A stretch of DNA of 64,000 bases from Steinernema hermaphroditum (lineage: Eukaryota > Nematoda > Chromadorea > Rhabditida > Steinernematidae): the NCBI GenBank assembly GCA_030435675.1, contig CM059625.1, positions 14,384,001 to 14,448,000 on the forward strand, in the 5' to 3' direction. The notes beneath the pieces were generated by a model. The model was given only the letters and a program-made list of their open reading frames with translations, had not been told where the DNA came from and ran no database searches. The position numbers and the translations under genes are program-made. Below, piece after piece: positions 59,486-64,000 of this stretch (positions within the stretch are counted from its first letter, which is position 1; each line of letters starts with the position of its first letter).

Positions 59486-62400
59486 TTCACCCCCAGTGAG
59501 CCAAAGCCAGCGTTCAGGTACGACTTATCTGATCACGTATAAGCACTTTTTCGTCAATGCCACCGACCCGATAGCGCAATGTAAAGAAGCTTGCAAACAG
59601 GCTAATAACCAGTTCTCAAGCCCGAATTGAAACACCGGGTGGAGTCAGAGGGCTCATCAGCAACCTGATTTGGGTGCGTGTTAAGTTTCCAAGGATAACA
59701 TACTTTTGCACTTTGTAGTAATAATATGGATTCTTCAAGACAAGTGCAGAAGAGCACAGTAACACTATTACAGCTTGGTCTTTTTGATACAGTTCGCTGC
59801 GATGGCACATTTCGTTGAGATCTGCTCCGCTCCGCTTCGCTGAGAAACGTGATTCGACAGTTCTGAACTTCAACGTGATTAATTGGCTAAGCACAGACAC
59901 AGCGAGATATCAGGTTCGAAGGTTGAATTTAGCTGCTATCACGAAAAAGATTTTGAAAAACAAGCAGAACGGAAACGCCGATGAGGTTCACATGAAGTCA
60001 AATTCCGATCCAAATGTTCAGCAGTAACATGAATTCAGCTTCTTAGTTGGCCTGAGCTTCCTTAAGCTGCACAACGTTCACGAACGTAAAGCTCTGTTAA
60101 TCCTTTAGATGTCTACTCTGTGTTTGCTGAACTTGAATCACTATCAGAGCAAAATGCGCTTTAATTCAGGAGCCGAATAGAGGGAAAGAAATCAGCCATG
60201 ATTGTAAGACACAGTAAAAAGGAGTCTTCTCTTCTGCAGATGTGAAGATCTTTTTCAAATGCGGCATTTAAAACAATGTCCATGGCGACATAAACAGAGA
60301 GATGTCTTGATATCGGTCTTCATGTTCAGCGCATGATAAACCGCAAATCGATTCGTGAGTGTACGTTGCTGTAATATAATTTTTACCTTTTACTTCGATT
60401 TTTTTGAAAACCAACGAACGAGATCTGTTCCCAGCAATATATTATGTTAAGTGAAACGCCCGAAACAGAACTTCTGGTTACCATGATAAACGACCTCTTA
60501 GCAGCCCGCACCCCGTTTCTGTGTACCTCTTTTCTGTCAACTATCATGCGAAAGCATGCCCATAACATAGCATCGACAGCCACCGCCCTTAATATCGACG
60601 GATACCTTGTCCAGTCCGTTAAAGTGATTACAGACGACTTTGTTGCCCATTTAAAGCGCGAACTTTTCGAATTTATATGATTTTGTACCGAGTCAACAAC
60701 CTACCAAGGCATCCAAGTCCAAAAATGAGGAAGCACAGTCGCCTTTTCTCGTTTGGATTGGAGGCATGTAGAGGGATAGCGAGGGTCGTACCATGGATAC
60801 CCTCAGCGTTTAGAGCGTGCTGAAAGGGCAGAAGGGCTGAATCAGGTGACCAAATTAGAATCCCATCATAATAATGCTAGTTCGCAGTTGCAGCAAAGTC
60901 CGGAACCGGAAAAGTTGACCGAAAAAGGTTGTACCAAAATTAAGGAGTTGACTCCGTTTTTCTTTACTTGTGAAGGTCAAAAGTGGAATATGTATGATGA
61001 GGTGATCGCTCACAAAAAATAACTAGTAACATAATGTTTTTGGAACATTTTCGATCCAATGAGTGACACTTGATCAGCTTCCCCACACTCTGCTATCGAT
61101 ACTCGCCGGTATGCGATACGCGGCGAATCGGAGAAAGTCATTCATCATAGAACGCTCGGACACCGCGTGCGGCCGAGTGGCCGTTCTTTGCACGGCCGAC
61201 TTGGAGACTGTTTGGAATCCTCTGCGTCACGTGATGCTGTTATCAGTATGCGCGCGATCTCGCAGAGGGACGCTGGTCGGCGCTGTTTACGACTTGACCG
61301 TTCCGTTGTCATCGCCCCTGCATCATGCACGTCGTCTTCGCCGAGTGCGAAGGCACCGCGGGGAAATCGCGAGACTACACTGCACAGACAGCACACTACA
61401 TCCAGAACATTTACCTTGATAATTTATGGTGACCAGCGTTCGCGTATTTTGCATCAAAAGAAAAGAGGAACTTTCCGATAAGTCAGACCGTCGATAAGCT
61501 ACCGGAATTAAAAATTTTCTGAGAACCACATCGAACAGGAACATGGGGCGAACACGATAGGTCAGAAGCTCAAGTTTTTTCTAGAAGTTCATAAACAAGA
61601 AGAAAATCAGAGTGATCGTGCTCTCTAGGGTTCTTTCATCAGTACGTGAGATCCGCTTTTCCACCACTTTCCCTGTGTGATCTCCGAATTGTGCGCCTTA
61701 TTCGCTTGCAGGCATATGTGCGTTCACCAGACCCTTCGGCGAGCTACCTCTTTCGCAAGATTATAGATTATCTCTCCCCGATATCTGAACCTTTCAAGTA
61801 AATCGATTGGGATCGCACATCAGTCGTGGAAGTGCGGCGCCGCCATTGCTCTAGTGAACTGGGGGAATCCCCACTGACCTTTCTCACGAGAAGCGTTACA
61901 GCAATCACAGGGTTTCCCTCTCCACTGCCGGAAATCCCCCAAATTGTGGACCTCTCTGTGCTCTGATAAAGACGAGCACTTCGCGAGACACCAACGCAAA
62001 CATATGTCCACATATCGGTCTCAGGCATCAAAGATGCAGGGAAGGACAGACTGTCGGGCAGCACTGTAGGCCAATCAAAAATCATGATATCGTAGGGGTT
62101 GCTCCCTGTGCAAGTTCACAAGATTAACATAACTGAGTTAAGCTTTGCAAGCCCGAACAGAACAACACCTGGTATCGGAGAACATTTGATTATGAACCCC
62201 ATTAAATGCCTAAGGAGCAATTACTCTTTTGGAACTCTTTAAGGAGTTAAACAAATTTATGGAGCAGGTTACCACTTGCGCAAAATCATGCGTTCAGATT
62301 CCCTATTCTGTCTGTCTCTGCTGTTTTAAGATCTTTTCATGAGCATAAGGTGTATGTTTTAGTAGATATGTCTCCGTAATATGATAGGCAAAATCAGCGC

Positions 62401-62829
62401 ACCTCCACTGCAGGGAGAGCTGTGCCTTGCATCTTGGTCTTTGGTGTATAGTTCTCCGTCTCTGGTCAGCGGAACGCGTTCGTCTCGGCGCCGTCCAGTC
62501 CACTCGTTATCTCTTCGACCGCCACCGCCGCCACCACAGCCACCGCGTCGCGTCGGAAGGGGATCCCCCGCACGAGAACTGTTACAATCCGTTGTCATGT
62601 GACGGGGAATGCCCAGGCGTATGCGTACGTCACATGACCTGTTGCTGTTGCCGATAAGGGAGAGAGAGAGAGATGTCCACTCGGCGCCGCCCCCTTCTAG
62701 TTTCATATGCATATTCATCAGCTCTTCGTCATTCCAATTACTCGCACGCATCGCGAACGGTCAGTCTTCCGAGAGTGTCCGCCGGTTGATCTTAACATTT
62801 GCTGCTACTTTGCGTGACTGCCTAGTGTC
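59486..62829. other. Intergenic and upstream region of the nuclear receptor
   Basis: Frames at 59815-60027, 60444-60680 and 61063-61419 (+) have no motif, and I do not call them genes. The 60444-60680 frame (78 codons) is mildly protein-like but stands alone. From 61.1 to 62.8 kb the sequence is GC-richer, with a CCACCGCC-rich tract near 62520 and a GAGAGAGA run near 62662, and is probably the receptor's promoter and 5' leader. Confidence 0.4.
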
Positions 62830-64000
62830 ATGACTCCGTGGACCGACAACAACTCTTCCTCGAGCTACGGTAGCATTACCGCCGAAACTTGCCTTGTGTG
62901 TGGTGACACGAAAGTTGGACGCCACTACAACGCTGTCTCCTGCAATGGATGCAAAGGTAGATCTCATCGAGAGGCACCACAGACACATTCAATATTTAAG
63001 GCTTCTTCCGTCGAAGCATCTGGGAGAAGCGGGTCTACAATTGCCGTGACGAGAACAACTGTGAAATCGTCCAAAGTAAGCTCACATGAGCCCTTAAGGA
63101 ATAACGTTTCTCCATGACTTTAGCCTACCGTAACCGTTGCCGCAAGTGCCGGTTGGACAAGTGTCTAAAGGTCGGCATGGACCCGAGGGGTAAGAATCTG
63201 TTTCAAGTGCAAACTCCTTATTCCCTTCTTCAGCGGTGCAAAGCGAGCGAGAGAAGCGCTCGCATAAGCGCAAGCGGACGATCTCCGCAGAGATGTACTC
63301 GCCAACTCCTTCGGAGGCGAGCCCCCCTTCGCCGAACGATAACAAGGAACCGATCGACATCGGTCAGTTCTACATGGACGCTTGGCGTAATCCTTCGTTG
63401 GCATGCGAAGTCAGATCGGTAAATCTTAAGCCCTCCTATTCATTTAATTAAAAACTGCACAAAATCCTGTCTGAGTCCAAATCTTTCTCTTAAAATAGCT
63501 TTAAATCTAAAAAGCTGAATCTTTATCCCTAATCCTCGTTCAGATAATCTGGGATCGTTCCTCGATGGCTCTAATGAATTCCGAGATTGACAACGTTCTC
63601 ACGCACATGTACGTTAAAAATCGACAATTCTTCATCAGTACCCCATTCGTCAAGAACCTCACTGAGTGCGATCAGGTACGTATTTTCCCTCATCATCCCC
63701 ATTTGTTCTGGTTGCGATGGAGCTGTCTTCTAGAAGCGCATGCGTCGGAGGATGGCAAACGGGATGAAATCACAGAACGGATGTGATTATTACAGGCTAG
63801 CAATTTTTTCCCCACCATCTATCACGTTAGTTGATGTATTCCGCTTTAGATGACTCTCTTTCGCAACAACTTCTCTGCAGCCATGTGGTTTTCGTTGGCC
63901 TACCACACCTACTCCCACCGAAGCTACGATCTGCTCTTCCCTATCGCCAGGGTGTTCAGGCTAGGATACGATAAAGAGTACGCAACAAATATTAAATGCC
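62830..64000 (+). CDS. Nuclear hormone receptor (partial, runs off the window)
   Basis: Six in-phase exons are visible: 62830-62956, 63001-63075, 63124-63189, 63234-63418, 63544-63675 and 63850 to the edge. The DNA-binding domain has both zinc fingers ([41 protein letters not shown]). The P-box CNGCKGFFRR is the kind found in the nematode HNF4-derived expanded set. KVGMDPRAVQSERE and then KRSHKRKR (a likely nuclear localisation signal) follow. The ligand-binding domain begins in exons 5-6, with FFxxxPFVxxLTECDQ..LFRNNF..MWFSLAY. The window ends about 245 residues in. It is a ligand-regulated or orphan transcription factor; the specific nhr number is not assigned. The second and third introns are only 44 and 48 bases. 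Confidence 0.93.

Noticed and set aside
61063..61419. 118-codon frame upstream of the nuclear receptor
   Set aside because: The sequence is GC-rich with an Arg/His-heavy composition, no motif and equally long frames on the other strand.

Overview
This window comes from a nematode, probably a rhabditid. Genes are split by many introns of about 40-60 bases with GT..TTTCAG-type ends. Several families are typical of nematodes: a divergent F-box-like family, an expanded-type nuclear receptor, a Myt1 kinase of the WEE-1.3 kind, and a PAR-motif chloride channel. I joined exons by hand, using splice sites, reading phase and family motifs, so exact exon ends are predictions.

Layout. 1.1-2.3 kb: an S1 serine protease (+) behind a TATA box and two GATA sites. 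3.1-5.7 kb: two F-box-like paralogs on opposite strands, with the broken 5' end of a third copy between them. 5.84-27.26 kb: one huge tandem array of a 52-bp unit, about 412 copies and one third of the window. It has higher-order block structure and a disordered segment near its middle. 28.0-31.3 kb: a small unknown gene (-) head-to-head with a 13-exon anion-type Cys-loop channel (+) that carries an extra EGF-like module. 32.3-33.5 kb: NADH-cytochrome b5 reductase (+). 33.8-36.0 kb: a tandem pair of secreted proteins (+) with matching exon structure. 36.9-41.1 kb: dystroglycan (-) with an intact PPPYVPP tail.

41.1-54.7 kb is an 11-13 kb stretch with no gene I can support. It contains a non-autonomous hAT-type element (52,171-53,777) with terminal inverted repeats, an 8-bp target duplication and a tRNA-Gly-like sequence inside. 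54.7-56.8 kb: the Myt1/WEE-1.3 kinase (+). 57.1-57.8 kb: a small secreted Cys-rich protein (+). 58.2-58.5 kb: the 3' relic of a non-LTR retrotransposon. 58.8-59.5 kb: a secreted EF-hand protein (-). 62.8 kb to the window end: the 5' part of a nuclear receptor (+).

The genes do not form one pathway; this is an ordinary mixed gene neighbourhood. The most unusual features are the 21.4-kb minisatellite with its duplicated multi-unit blocks, the EGF-channel fusion, and the hAT-type element.
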